This document shows, piece after piece, positions 49,713 through 57,841 of a stretch of DNA of 64,000 nucleotides (position 1 is the first letter of the stretch; every line of letters starts with the position of its first letter). The notes under the pieces were generated by a model. It was not told where the DNA came from. It did no database searches and worked only from the letters and a program-made list of their open reading frames with translations. The stretch is taken from contig NZ_SKBU01000006.1 in the NCBI RefSeq assembly GCF_004337705.1, positions 1 to 64,000 on the forward strand, read 5' to 3'. The translations under genes and the position numbers were made by a program. Source of the DNA: Rubrobacter taiwanensis (GTDB lineage Bacteria > Actinomycetota > Rubrobacteria > Rubrobacterales > Rubrobacteraceae).

Positions 49713-51067
49713 TCCGGCGCCTGGCCATCTTCGGGGCCGCGGGAGACCTCACGGCCCGGTACCTGCTCCCCGCGCTCGTCAAGCTGCACGAGACGGGCCG
49801 CCTCCCCGGAGGATTCCAGATCCTTGGGATCGGGCGCAATGAATGGGACACGGAGAGCTACCGGAGAGAGATAGAAGGGCGGGTGGCGGAGCTAGCACCG
49901 GAGCTGCCCGAAGCATCCCGCAAGGCCGTGGCAGGGATGCTGGAGTACCGCCGGGCCGACGCCACAAGAGGCGAAGAGGTGGCGCAGGCTCTGAGACCGC
50001 TGGACGAACCCGTGGCCGCCTACCTGGCGCTGCCCCCCGCCATCTTCGCCCCGGTCGTGGAAGCCCTGGCGGATGCCGGGCTCCCGGAGGGCAGCCGCGT
50101 CGTCATAGAGAAGCCGTTCGGGGAAGACCTGGAGTCCGCGCAGAGGCTGAACCGGCTCTTGCACGATACGTTCTCCGAGAGCGCAGTCTTCCGGGTGGAT
50201 CACTTCCTGGCCATGCAGACGGTGCAGAACCTCCTGGGCCTGCGGTTCGCCAACCGCGTCTTCGAGCCGCTGTGGAACCGGGAGCACATAGACAAAGTCG
50301 AGATCGTCTGGGAAGAGACGCTGGCGCTGGAGGGCCGGGCCTCCTACTACGACTCCGCCGGAGCGCTGAAGGACATGATTCAGAACCACCTCCTCCAGCT
50401 CTTGTGCCTCGTCGGGATGGAACCTCCCCACACCCTGAACGAGCGGGACCTGCGCGACCGCAAGGTGGAGCTGCTGCGGGCCGTCCGCAGGCTCTCCCCG
50501 GAGGAGGTGGAGCGGAACACCGTTCGCGCCCGCTACTCCGCGGGCCGCATCGGAGACCGGGAGATTCCGGCCTACGCAGATGAGGAGGGCGTAGACCCGG
50601 AGAACGGGACGGAGACCTTCGCGCAGGTGACGCTCGGAGTGGAGAACTGGCGCTGGAAGGGCGTCCCGTTCGTGCTGCGCACCGGGAAGGCTCTAAGCGC
50701 GGACCGGCGGGAGATCCTGATCCGGTTCCGCCCCGTCCCGCACCTGGCCTTCGGTCAGGAGGGCGAACCGCTTCCCGACGCGCTGCGCATCCTGCTCACC
50801 CCCGAGCGCATCGAGCTGGAGATCAACGTCAACGGCCCCGGAGACCCCTTCGAGCTGGAGCGGACGACGCTGGAGGCCGGGCTCGCCCCGCACGAGCTGC
50901 CGGCCTACGGACACGTCCTGCTCGCCGCGCTGGAGGGCGACTCCACCCTCTCCATCCGCGCCGACGAGGCCGAGGAGTCCTGGCGCATCGTGGAGCCGAT
51001 ACTGCAGAGCTGGGCGAAAGGCCGTCCGCAGCTCCTGGAGTACCCCGCGGGCTCCGGCGGCCCCTAA
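49709..51067 (+). CDS. zwf: Glucose-6-phosphate 1-dehydrogenase
   Basis: 452 residues, entry enzyme of the oxidative pentose phosphate route. The NADP loop is FGAAGDLTARYLLPAL (7-22), EKPFGEDLESA the coenzyme-side motif, and RVDHFLAMQTVQNLLGLRFA the substrate site; the catalytic His of DHYLGKE is kept as DHF, but the usual Lys-Glu following is replaced by Met-Gln. GTG 49709 overlaps the GH15 stop (GTGA), so glucose release and oxidation enzymes are co-translated. It ends in a 4-nt overlap with the convergent peptidase gene. Confidence 0.92.
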   Translation: MIRRLAIFGAAGDLTARYLLPALVKLHETGRLPGGFQILGIGRNEWDTESYRREIEGRVAELAPELPEASRKAVAGMLEYRRADATRGEEVAQALRPLDEPVAAYLALPPAIFAPVVEALADAGLPEGSRVVIEKPFGEDLESAQRLNRLLHDTFSESAVFRVDHFLAMQTVQNLLGLRFANRVFEPLWNREHIDKVEIVWEETLALEGRASYYDSAGALKDMIQNHLLQLLCLVGMEPPHTLNERDLRDRKVELLRAVRRLSPEEVERNTVRARYSAGRIGDREIPAYADEEGVDPENGTETFAQVTLGVENWRWKGVPFVLRTGKALSADRREILIRFRPVPHLAFGQEGEPLPDALRILLTPERIELEINVNGPGDPFELERTTLEAGLAPHELPAYGHVLLAALEGDSTLSIRADEAEESWRIVEPILQSWAKGRPQLLEYPAGSGGP

Positions 51068-52962
51068 TCCCCGAGGAACCTCTCGAACCAGCCGGCCATC
51101 CTCCGCAGGAGGTCGAGCTGGTGTTTGCGCTCCTCTATGCGGTGCCCCTCGCGCGGGTAGGTCACCAGCTGCGTCTCGATCCCCAGGCTGCGCAGGGCGA
51201 CGTAGAGCTGGATGCTCTCGGCTACCGAGACGCGCTCGTCCTCCTCGCCGTGCAGGATGAGGGTCGGGGTCTTCACGTTCCCGACGTACCGGATGGGCGA
51301 CCGCTCGTAGTACGGGTCGGGGTCATCATAAGGCGTGCGCTCGAAGAACGAGAGGTTCGCGCTCGGAATGTCGCCGAGCGAGTTGTCGCTGATGAGGTTG
51401 GACGGTCCCGCACCCACCACCGCCGCCCGGAATCTCTCCGTCTGCGTGATGGCCCAGGCGGCCAGGTACCCGCCCCAGCTCCAGCCGCAGATGCCGAGCC
51501 TGTCCGGGTCGGCGAGGCCGCGCCCGACCATGGCGTCCACCCCGGACATGATGTCCCGGAGCTCGCCGCCGCCCACGTCCATGAAGTTGGCGTTCGTGAA
51601 CTCCGGGCCGTACCCGGTGCTCCCGCGCGGGTTGGGCAGCAGCACGGCGTAGCCGCGGGAGGCCAGTACCTGCGCCCAGTCGTGCCAGCCGGCGCAGAAC
51701 TGGTCCTGCCAGAGCCAGTTCGGCCCGCCGTGCGCCTGCACCACGAGCGGGTAGCGCCGCCCCTCCTCATACCCGGCGGGCTGCACCAGCAGCCCTTCGA
51801 CCTCCACCCCCGCATCGCTCTCCCACCGCACGGGCTCCGCAGCCCCGAGCCCGGCGGCCTCCAGTTCCGGGTTCAGGCGGGTGCGCCGGAGTAGCCCGCT
51901 CCCCCCGATCCCACCCGCATATACATCCGGCGGGTGCGCGGCGTCCTGCCGGATGGCGGCGATGCGCTTCCCCTCCCGGTCGGCGGTAACGGGCGCAACG
52001 ACCTTCCCGCGCACCCCCTTAAGCATCCGCTCCATCCGGCCGTCCCAGCCCAGGCGGTAGAAGGCCGCGTGCAGTCCTTCGTGAGCCAGCAGGAGCAGCG
52101 AGTCCCCGAGCCGGGAGAGGTGTGCCCCGGTCCCCCGGTAGTCGGGGGTCAGGCACTCCGGATCGCCGCCGCCGGCCGGGACCCGGTGCACGTAGTCCCC
52201 GTTCACGACCCGCCCGGCCCGGGCGCGGTAGGCCAGATACCTTCCGTCCGGCGACCAGACGAGGTCGCGGGCCGCTCCCACCAGCCGGAAGACGGGCTCC
52301 GGCCCGCCGCCGCTCCGCGGCACCACCGAGACCTCCGTCTCCTCGAACAAGCCGTTGGCGAGCGGCGCAGGCGAGGTGTTGATCGCCAGGCGCTCTGAGT
52401 CCGGAGCCCAGGCATACCCCCACACCTGCCGCCCCTCCGGCGAGACCGGGCTCGCCGCCCGGGACTCCGCATCCACCACCCAGAGGCGGGTGTACTTGTA
52501 GTCTGCGTCCCGGACGCGCGCGTCGTCGCGCTCTTCCTTACGCCGCTTCTCCTCTTCGGTCTCGGGGTCGGTGTAGAGGAAGGCGAGATACCTTCCGTCC
52601 GGCGACCAGGCGGGCTCGCTCACCTTCCCGCGCCGCTCGAAGAGGCGCAGGGCCTCGCCGCCGCCCGCGGGCATCGCGTACAGGGTCCTCTCGCCCCGCC
52701 TGCCCCGGTCGGAGATGAAGGCCAGCCGCGCGCCGTCCGGCGACCAGCGGGGCGCGGCGTCGTACCACTCTCCGCCGCCCGTGAATTGGCGCGCCTCGCC
52801 GCCACCTGCCTCCACGACCCAGATCGCGGCGGCGGGGTGCTCGCCCTCCCGGCTCACCGGGGCCAGCGTGAAGGCTATCCGGTCGCCCTCCGGCGAGATC
52901 TGCGGGTCGGAGGGCCTGCTGTGCGACGTAAGTAAATCAAGGGCGAGAAGCTTCCTCTGCAA
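51064..52962 (-). CDS. S9-family prolyl-oligopeptidase-type serine peptidase
   Basis: 632 residues. An N-terminal beta propeller shows repeated SPDG(A/R)(R/Y)LAF-type TolB-like units (SPDGARLAFISD, SPDGRYLAFLYT, SPDGRYLAYRAR). The C-terminal alpha/beta hydrolase has GWSWGGYLAA (nucleophile), LHGEEDERVSV (Asp) and YPREGHRIEE (His). It resembles acylaminoacyl-peptidases and dipeptidyl peptidases; no signal peptide, so it acts in the cytoplasm. The start is revealed by TTG at 52962, MQRKLLALDLLTSHSRPSDP. Confidence 0.92.
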   Translation of the reverse strand: MQRKLLALDLLTSHSRPSDPQISPEGDRIAFTLAPVSREGEHPAAAIWVVEAGGGEARQFTGGGEWYDAAPRWSPDGARLAFISDRGRRGERTLYAMPAGGGEALRLFERRGKVSEPAWSPDGRYLAFLYTDPETEEEKRRKEERDDARVRDADYKYTRLWVVDAESRAASPVSPEGRQVWGYAWAPDSERLAINTSPAPLANGLFEETEVSVVPRSGGGPEPVFRLVGAARDLVWSPDGRYLAYRARAGRVVNGDYVHRVPAGGGDPECLTPDYRGTGAHLSRLGDSLLLLAHEGLHAAFYRLGWDGRMERMLKGVRGKVVAPVTADREGKRIAAIRQDAAHPPDVYAGGIGGSGLLRRTRLNPELEAAGLGAAEPVRWESDAGVEVEGLLVQPAGYEEGRRYPLVVQAHGGPNWLWQDQFCAGWHDWAQVLASRGYAVLLPNPRGSTGYGPEFTNANFMDVGGGELRDIMSGVDAMVGRGLADPDRLGICGWSWGGYLAAWAITQTERFRAAVVGAGPSNLISDNSLGDIPSANLSFFERTPYDDPDPYYERSPIRYVGNVKTPTLILHGEEDERVSVAESIQLYVALRSLGIETQLVTYPREGHRIEERKHQLDLLRRMAGWFERFLGD

Positions 52963-53060
52963 GCGGCTCCTTTCTCGCGGGACCGGCCCGCATCTTACCG
53001 TAGCCCGAACCCCGATGATGTAGAATGATTCTGCTAACGTACGGGGAAAGGAGCGGCGAG

Positions 53061-54332
53061 ATGGCAGACCGCGAAACCATCTTCACCATGGAGGCCACCC
53101 CGATAAAGTTCGGGCCCGGAGCCTCGGAGGAGACCGGCTGGGAGCTAAAACGCCTCGGGGTAGGCCGGGTGATGCTCGTCTCGGACCCTGGGGTCGTGGA
53201 GGCCGGGATCACGGACCGCATCCGGGAGCGGATCGAGGCCGAAAACATCGAGGTGGAGGTCTTCGCCCGCACCCGCGTCGAGCCCACGCTCGACTCGCTG
53301 CAGGAGGCGGCGGACTTCGCCGTGGAGGGGAACTTCGACGGCTTCGTGGCCGTCGGCGGCGGCTCCAGCATAGACACCGCCAAGGCGGCGAACCTGGCCG
53401 CGACCCACCCGGCCCCGCTCATGGAGTACGTGAACCCGCCGGTGGGCGGCGGGAAGAAGCCTCCTTCGCCCCTGAAGCCCCTGCTCGCCGTCCCGACGAC
53501 CGCCGGCACCGGCTCCGAGGCGACCACCGTCGTCGTGCTGGACATCCCCGAGCAGCGGGTGAAGACCGGCATCTCGCACCAGTACCTGCGCCCGACGCGG
53601 GGCGTCGTGGACCCCGAGCTCACCCTGACGCTGGGCCCGGAGGTCAGCTCCTCCTGTGGGCTGGACGTGGTCTGCCACGCGGCGGAGTCCTACCTCTCCA
53701 GGCCGTACAACGAGCGCCCGAAGCCCGCCTCCCCCGACGACCGGCCGCCCTACCAGGGCTCGAACCCCATCGCGGACATCTGGTCGGCCAAGGCGCTGGA
53801 GTACGGCGGCAGGTACCTGCGCCGGGCGGTGGCCGACGGCCGGGACGTGGAGGCCCGCGGCTTCATGATGCTCGGCGCCACGCTCGCAGGGATCGGCTTC
53901 GGCTCCGCCGGGGTACACATCCCCCACGCCTGCGCCTACCCCATCGCGGGGCTCAAGCACGAGTACCAGCCGCCCGGCTACCCCAAGGACCATCCCTTCG
54001 TACCGCACGGGTGGTCCGTGATCGTCACGGCCCCGGCCGCGTTCCGCTTCACCTACGACGCCATGCCCGAGAAGCACCGGCAGGTCGCCGAGCTGCTGGC
54101 GGGCAGACCGGTCGGGAAGGCCGACGAGAACACCCTGCCCGAGATCATCATCCGGCTCATGCAGGACGTGGGCGCGCCGCGCGGCATCCGGGAGCTCGGC
54201 TACGGCGAGGAGGACATCCCGGATCTCGTAGCGGGTGCGATGAAACAGCAGCGCCTGCTCGTGGGCTCCCCCAAAAAGGTGACGGAGGAGGATCTCGCGA
54301 ACATCTTGCGCGAGTCCATGCAGAACTGGTAG
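53061..54332 (+). CDS. Iron-containing alcohol dehydrogenase, hydroxyacid-oxoacid transhydrogenase type
   Basis: 423 residues of the group III iron ADH family. AVGGGSSIDTAKAANL is the nucleotide motif, VPTTAGTGSEATTVVV the second; metal ligands lie in GLDVVCHAAESY, and the His of GVHIPHACAYPIAGL and FVPHGWSV. The end (GYGEEDIPDLVAGAMKQQRL) matches the ADHFE1/HOT subgroup, which oxidises 4-hydroxybutyrate to succinic semialdehyde with 2-oxoglutarate as acceptor. ATG 53061 with AAAGGAG upstream is preferred over an in-frame start at 53025. TAGAAT near 53021 is a plausible -10. Confidence 0.88.
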   Translation: MADRETIFTMEATPIKFGPGASEETGWELKRLGVGRVMLVSDPGVVEAGITDRIRERIEAENIEVEVFARTRVEPTLDSLQEAADFAVEGNFDGFVAVGGGSSIDTAKAANLAATHPAPLMEYVNPPVGGGKKPPSPLKPLLAVPTTAGTGSEATTVVVLDIPEQRVKTGISHQYLRPTRGVVDPELTLTLGPEVSSSCGLDVVCHAAESYLSRPYNERPKPASPDDRPPYQGSNPIADIWSAKALEYGGRYLRRAVADGRDVEARGFMMLGATLAGIGFGSAGVHIPHACAYPIAGLKHEYQPPGYPKDHPFVPHGWSVIVTAPAAFRFTYDAMPEKHRQVAELLAGRPVGKADENTLPEIIIRLMQDVGAPRGIRELGYGEEDIPDLVAGAMKQQRLLVGSPKKVTEEDLANILRESMQNW

Positions 54333-54395
54333 GCCGGAGGGCTCCGGGCAGGTCAGAGGCGATGCCCGAAGCCCCGTGAGGAAAGGAGTGGGATA

Positions 54396-55187
54396 ATGTC
54401 CGATCTCCGGCTGTACTTCCTGGAGTGCGGCAGCCTGAAGACCCAGGTGCAGTTCATCAAGATGAACCAGGGCCTCGGAGAGCCGTACGAGATTCCGGTG
54501 CCCTTCTTCCTGATCACGCACCCCCGGGGCAACGTACTCTACGACGGCGGCAACGCGCTGGAGGTGGCGCAGGACGCGGTCGGTCACTGGGGTCAGGGAG
54601 TCGTGGACGCCTATACGCCGGTGATGAGCGAGGATCAGTTCGTCGTGAACCAGCTCCAGGGCCTGGACGTAGACCCGGCCTCGGTAAGGTACGTCATCCA
54701 GTCGCACCTGCACCTGGACCACACCGGGGCCATCGGGCACTTCCCCAACGCCCAATACATCGTGCAGCGGCGCGAGCTGCAGTACGCCTACACGCCGGAC
54801 TGGTTCCAGAAGCCCGCCTACATCCGGCCCGACTTCGACAGGGACGTGGACTGGCTCCTGCTGGACGGCCGGCACGACGACGAATATGACGTGTTCGGCG
54901 ACGGCACCATAAAGACGCTCTTCACCCCGGGTCACGCCCCGGGCCACATGTCCGTGGTGGTCAACCTGGAGAACACCGGTGCGATGGTGCTCACCGCAGA
55001 CGCCTGCTATACGCTGGACCACTACGAGAACCAGGCCCTGCCCGGGCTCATCCACTCCGCGGCGGACGTGGCCGAGTCGGTGAGCAGGATCCGGCGCACC
55101 GTGGAGAGGCTCGAAGCGCAGGTGGTGACCGGCCACGACCCGGAGGCCTGGCCCGGCTTCAAGAAGGCCCCCGAGTACTACGATTAG
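54396..55187 (+). CDS. MBL-fold lactonase (AttM/AhlL family)
   Basis: 263 residues. The metal motif SHLHLDHTG (HxHxDH) and TPGHAPGHMSVV, ADACYT and VTGHDPEAW supply the seven zinc ligands of the family. AttM/BlcC homologues open gamma-butyrolactone and, less efficiently, acyl-homoserine lactones. Placed 63 nt after a 4-hydroxybutyrate-type dehydrogenase, a lactone-to-hydroxyacid step is more likely than quorum quenching. ATG 54396 with GAAAGGAG. Confidence 0.87.
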   Translation: MSDLRLYFLECGSLKTQVQFIKMNQGLGEPYEIPVPFFLITHPRGNVLYDGGNALEVAQDAVGHWGQGVVDAYTPVMSEDQFVVNQLQGLDVDPASVRYVIQSHLHLDHTGAIGHFPNAQYIVQRRELQYAYTPDWFQKPAYIRPDFDRDVDWLLLDGRHDDEYDVFGDGTIKTLFTPGHAPGHMSVVVNLENTGAMVLTADACYTLDHYENQALPGLIHSAADVAESVSRIRRTVERLEAQVVTGHDPEAWPGFKKAPEYYD

Positions 55188-55217
55188 CCTTCGGCCCCGG
55201 CCACTCCCGGCCGGTGG

Positions 55218-55245
55218 CGGCGGGCCGCCCGCGGGCGGCCCGCCG
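55218..55245. terminator. Hairpin terminator after the lactonase gene
   Basis: A 28-nt perfect palindrome (13-bp arms CGGCGGGCCGCCC/GGGCGGCCCGCCG, minimal loop). GC-only, without U tract. Confidence 0.65.
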
Positions 55246-55276
55246 TGCCGCTCGAGATCCCGTATCATGGGGTGGT

Positions 55277-56746
55277 ATGAGCACCGGCTGCATCATCGGG
55301 GTGGACCTCGGGACCACGAACGTCAAGGCCACGGCCTACGACCGGCGAGGCACCATCCTCTCCCGCGCCTCGCGCGAGTGCCCGCTGGAGTCTCCGGCCC
55401 CGGGCCGGGCCGAGCAGGATGCGGACGGGATCTTCTCCGCCACGCTGGACGTCATCTCCCGCGCCGCCCGGGAGTCCGGCACGGAGGCCGAGGGCGTCGC
55501 CTTCAGCTCCGCCATGCACAGCCTGCTGGCGCTGGACGGGCGCGGAGAGCCCCTCACACCCGTCATCACCTGGGCGGACAACCGGGCCTCAGATCAGGCC
55601 CGCAGGCTCCGGCGTGACGCCTTCGATATCTACCACCGCACCGGCACCCCGATACACCCCATGTCGCCCCTGGCGAAGCTCCTGTGGTTCCGGGAGGAGG
55701 ACCCGGAGACGTTCCGGCGCGCGCGGCATTGGGTCTCGATCAAGGAGTACATTCTCCACCGGCTCTTCGGCGAGTTCGTCGTGGACCACTCCGTGGCCTC
55801 TGCCACCGGCCTCTTCAACCTGAAGGAGCTGCGCTGGGACCGGGGAGCCCTGGAACTGCTCGGGCTGCCGGAGGAGAAGCTCTCCCGCCCCGTCCCGGCG
55901 ACGCACGCGCTGCGGGGCCTGAAGCGCGAGACGGCCGCCGGACTCGGGCTGGAGCCGGAGACCCCCTTCGTACTCGGGGCGAGCGACGGGACGCTGGCGA
56001 ACCTGGGGGTGGGAGCCACGGAGCCGGGCGTGGCGGCGCTCACCATCGGGACGAGCGGCGCGGTGCGAATGATGGTCCCGGAACCGCGGACGCATCCTGA
56101 GGGACGCACCTTCTGCTACGCGCTCGCGCCGGGCCGGTGGGTGGCGGGAGGCCCGATTAACAACGGCGGGATAGCGCTGCAGTGGGCGCGGGACCGGATG
56201 TTCCCCGACCTGCGCGAGCCAGACCGGGAGACCTACGATCTCATGGAGGAGCTGGCCTCAGAGGTCCCGCCGGGCTCGGAGGGGCTCGTCTTCCTGCCCT
56301 ACCTCACCGGGGAGCGCGCCCCGAATTGGAACCCGGACGTGCGGGCGGTCCTCTTCGGGCTGACGCTGGAGCACGGGCGGGAGCACGTGATCCGGGCCGT
56401 AATGGAGGGAGTGGCCTGCCAGCTCCACGCCGTCGCCCGCACGCTCCCGGAAGAGCCCCGCGAGTACCGCGCTACCGGCGGCTTCGCGCGGTCGCAGCTC
56501 TGGCGCCAGATCCTCTCCGACGTGTTCGGGTGCGAGATCCTCTACCCCGAGAGCCCGGAGAGCTCCTGCTTCGGAGCCGCCCTGATCGGGATGCAGGCCC
56601 TCGGCCACCTCGACTCCCTCGAAGAGGCCCGGGAGCTGGTAGAGGTGTCCCACCGCCAGCGCCCGCTCCCGGAGAACCTGCCGGTCTACAGAGAGCTCAG
56701 CACGAGGTTCGCCCGGCTCTACGAGCGCCTGGAGCCGGAGTTCTAG
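55277..56746 (+). CDS. gntK: FGGY-family gluconokinase
   Basis: 489 residues. The phosphate-1 motif is GVDLGTTNVKATAYD, the substrate block VITWADNRASDQARRL and SATGLFNLKELRWD, and the second ATP motifs are LTIGTSGAVRMM and TGGFARSQLW. The substrate segment fits gluconokinase-type FGGY enzymes, giving 6-phosphogluconate, the product downstream of zwf. ATG 55277, with GGGG as a weak ribosome site and TATCAT at 55263-55268 as possible -10 (eight bases before). Confidence 0.87.
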   Translation: MSTGCIIGVDLGTTNVKATAYDRRGTILSRASRECPLESPAPGRAEQDADGIFSATLDVISRAARESGTEAEGVAFSSAMHSLLALDGRGEPLTPVITWADNRASDQARRLRRDAFDIYHRTGTPIHPMSPLAKLLWFREEDPETFRRARHWVSIKEYILHRLFGEFVVDHSVASATGLFNLKELRWDRGALELLGLPEEKLSRPVPATHALRGLKRETAAGLGLEPETPFVLGASDGTLANLGVGATEPGVAALTIGTSGAVRMMVPEPRTHPEGRTFCYALAPGRWVAGGPINNGGIALQWARDRMFPDLREPDRETYDLMEELASEVPPGSEGLVFLPYLTGERAPNWNPDVRAVLFGLTLEHGREHVIRAVMEGVACQLHAVARTLPEEPREYRATGGFARSQLWRQILSDVFGCEILYPESPESSCFGAALIGMQALGHLDSLEEARELVEVSHRQRPLPENLPVYRELSTRFARLYERLEPEF

Positions 56747-56764
56747 CCCCGGGCAGGATTGAAC

Positions 56765-56798
56765 CATGTGATGCGCATGCGATACTATCTTTCACATG
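56765..56798 (+). promoter_or_regulatory. Inverted repeat and -10 at the antitoxin gene (likely operator)
   Basis: CATGTGA (56765-56771) and TCACATG (56792-56798, including the ATG) flank TACTAT (56783-56788), whose distance to the ATG is seven bases. RHH antitoxins usually bind such dyads over their own promoter. Confidence 0.5.
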
Positions 56799-57044
56799 CC
56801 GAAGATGATCCAGATCCGCAACGTCCCGGATGAGCTGCACCGGACGCTCAAGGTTCGGGCTGCGAAGGCGGGCATGACCCTTTCGGACTACCTGCTCTCC
56901 GAGATCGAGCAGATCGCCGGGAAGCCGACGCTGCGCGAGTGGTTGGAGCAGGTAAGCCGCGACGAACCGGTCGAGCTGGATGAGCTGCCGGAAGTGACGA
57001 TCCGCCGGATGCGGGATGCCGGCGGTCCTCGCGATCTCGAGTAA
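56796..57044 (+). CDS. FitA/VapB-type RHH antitoxin
   Basis: 82 residues. An N-terminal ribbon-helix-helix (IQIRNVPDELHRTLKVRAAK, AGMTLSDYLLSEIEQIAG) is followed by a toxin-binding tail with TLREWLEQV and LPEVTIRRMRD. The sequence fits FitA-like antitoxins. It is six bases upstream of a shortened vapC. Leaderless start, with a dyad overlapping the promoter for autoregulation. Confidence 0.88.
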   Translation: MPKMIQIRNVPDELHRTLKVRAAKAGMTLSDYLLSEIEQIAGKPTLREWLEQVSRDEPVELDELPEVTIRRMRDAGGPRDLE

Positions 57045-57050
57045 CCGTCC

Positions 57051-57224
57051 GTGATAGTCCTCGACGCATCGGCGGCGATCACCGTGCTGCTGAACCTCGG
57101 GGCGAGCGCGGCGCGCCTCCAGGAGAGGATGGGCCGGGAGAATGAAAGCCTGGACGCCCGGCTCGCCCGGGCTTCCGGCATCCACACCGCAGCCGAGGTC
57201 TACGGAGGTAGCGGTGCCCCCTAA
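57051..57224 (+). pseudogene. vapC: VapC toxin with internal deletion
   Basis: 57 residues. It begins as a normal PIN toxin (MIVLDASAAITVLLNLG, keeping the first Asp) and continues to ARLQERMGRENESLDARLARASGIHTAAEVYG, where the second half reads like the usual C-terminus (TRDARLARAxGHxAEVEVY). About 70-80 residues including the central acidic residues of the active site are missing, so it cannot be a nuclease. The reading frame is kept. Confidence 0.75.
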
Positions 57225-57261
57225 AGTTGGCAAGCGGGAGCCGGTGGCGAGGCGAAACGGT

Positions 57262-57267
57262 TAAAAT
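57262..57267 (+). promoter_or_regulatory. -10 element TAAAAT of the thioesterase gene
   Basis: TAAAAT with seven bases (GCCGGGC) before ATG 57275, the same heptamer as at the udgB gene. Confidence 0.5.
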
Positions 57268-57274
57268 GCCGGGC

Positions 57275-57718
57275 ATGGAGCGTCCAAAACCAGAAATTCG
57301 CCGGCAGTATCCTCACTTCCTGAAGATAACCACCCGCTGGATGGACAACGACGTCTACGGCCACGTCAACAACGTCGTCTACTACTCCTACTTCGACACG
57401 GTGGTGAACGGGTACCTGATCGAGCGCGGCGCGCTGGACATCGAGCGGAGCCCGGTCATCGGGCTGGTAGTCGAGACCCAGTGCCGGTACTTCAAGCCCC
57501 TCGCCTTCCCGGATACCGTGCACGCCGGGCTCAGGGTCGCCCGGCTCGGCAACAGCAGCGTGCGGTACGAGATCGGGCTCTTCAAGAACGGCGAAGAGGA
57601 GGCCGCAGCCCAAGGTCACTTCGTGCACGTCTATGTGGATAGAGAGACCCGCCGCCCGGCCGGGCTGCCGCCGGAGCTGCGCCGGGCGCTGGAGCCGCTG
57701 GTGGCCCCCAGAGAATAG
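57275..57718 (+). CDS. Acyl-CoA thioesterase, hotdog fold (YbgC/FadM-like)
   Basis: 147 residues. The active-site start [20 protein letters not shown] carries the Asp and the HVNN of the 4-hydroxybenzoyl-CoA thioesterase group. It cleaves acyl-CoA or acyl-carrier thioesters in the cytoplasm; the natural acyl group is unknown. ATG 57275 is favoured by the -10 seven bases upstream; 57266 would add three residues but lies in the -10 element. Confidence 0.88.
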   Translation: MERPKPEIRRQYPHFLKITTRWMDNDVYGHVNNVVYYSYFDTVVNGYLIERGALDIERSPVIGLVVETQCRYFKPLAFPDTVHAGLRVARLGNSSVRYEIGLFKNGEEEAAAQGHFVHVYVDRETRRPAGLPPELRRALEPLVAPRE

Positions 57719-57721
57719 CCG

Positions 57722-57841
57722 CTACCCCTCCGGCCGGAACTCCCGGCGGCTCTGAATGATCTCCTGCAGATCCCTCCAGGATAACGTCTCCCGCTTGCCG
57801 GAGACCCGTCGCGGTATTTGAACAAGGAGTTCAAGCCTCAC
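57722..57841 (-). CDS. Small ORF coupled to the MFS gene
   Basis: 39 residues (MRLELLVQIP start, ending SRREFRPEG). Its GTG overlaps the MFS stop by 4 bases (GTGA), it runs without interruption to TAG at 57722-57724, and it has the charged amphipathic-helix character of a real peptide (LSWRDLQEIIQSRR). No homology is recognised, so it may be a genuine small protein or the remnant of a longer one. Confidence 0.4.
   Translation of the reverse strand: MRLELLVQIPRRVSGKRETLSWRDLQEIIQSRREFRPEG

Noticed and set aside
54396-55187. Quorum-quenching acyl-homoserine lactonase
   Set aside because: Family permits it, but the neighbouring 4-hydroxybutyrate-type dehydrogenase makes a lactone catabolic role more likely.
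55218-55245. 28-nt palindrome as recombination or attachment site
   Set aside because: It directly follows a gene end and lies between two complete genes with no integrase or duplicated copy in the window; terminator is simpler.
53145-55268. 707-codon minus-strand open frame opposite the dehydrogenase and lactonase genes
   Set aside because: Antisense shadow; real products with metal-binding motifs are on the plus strand.
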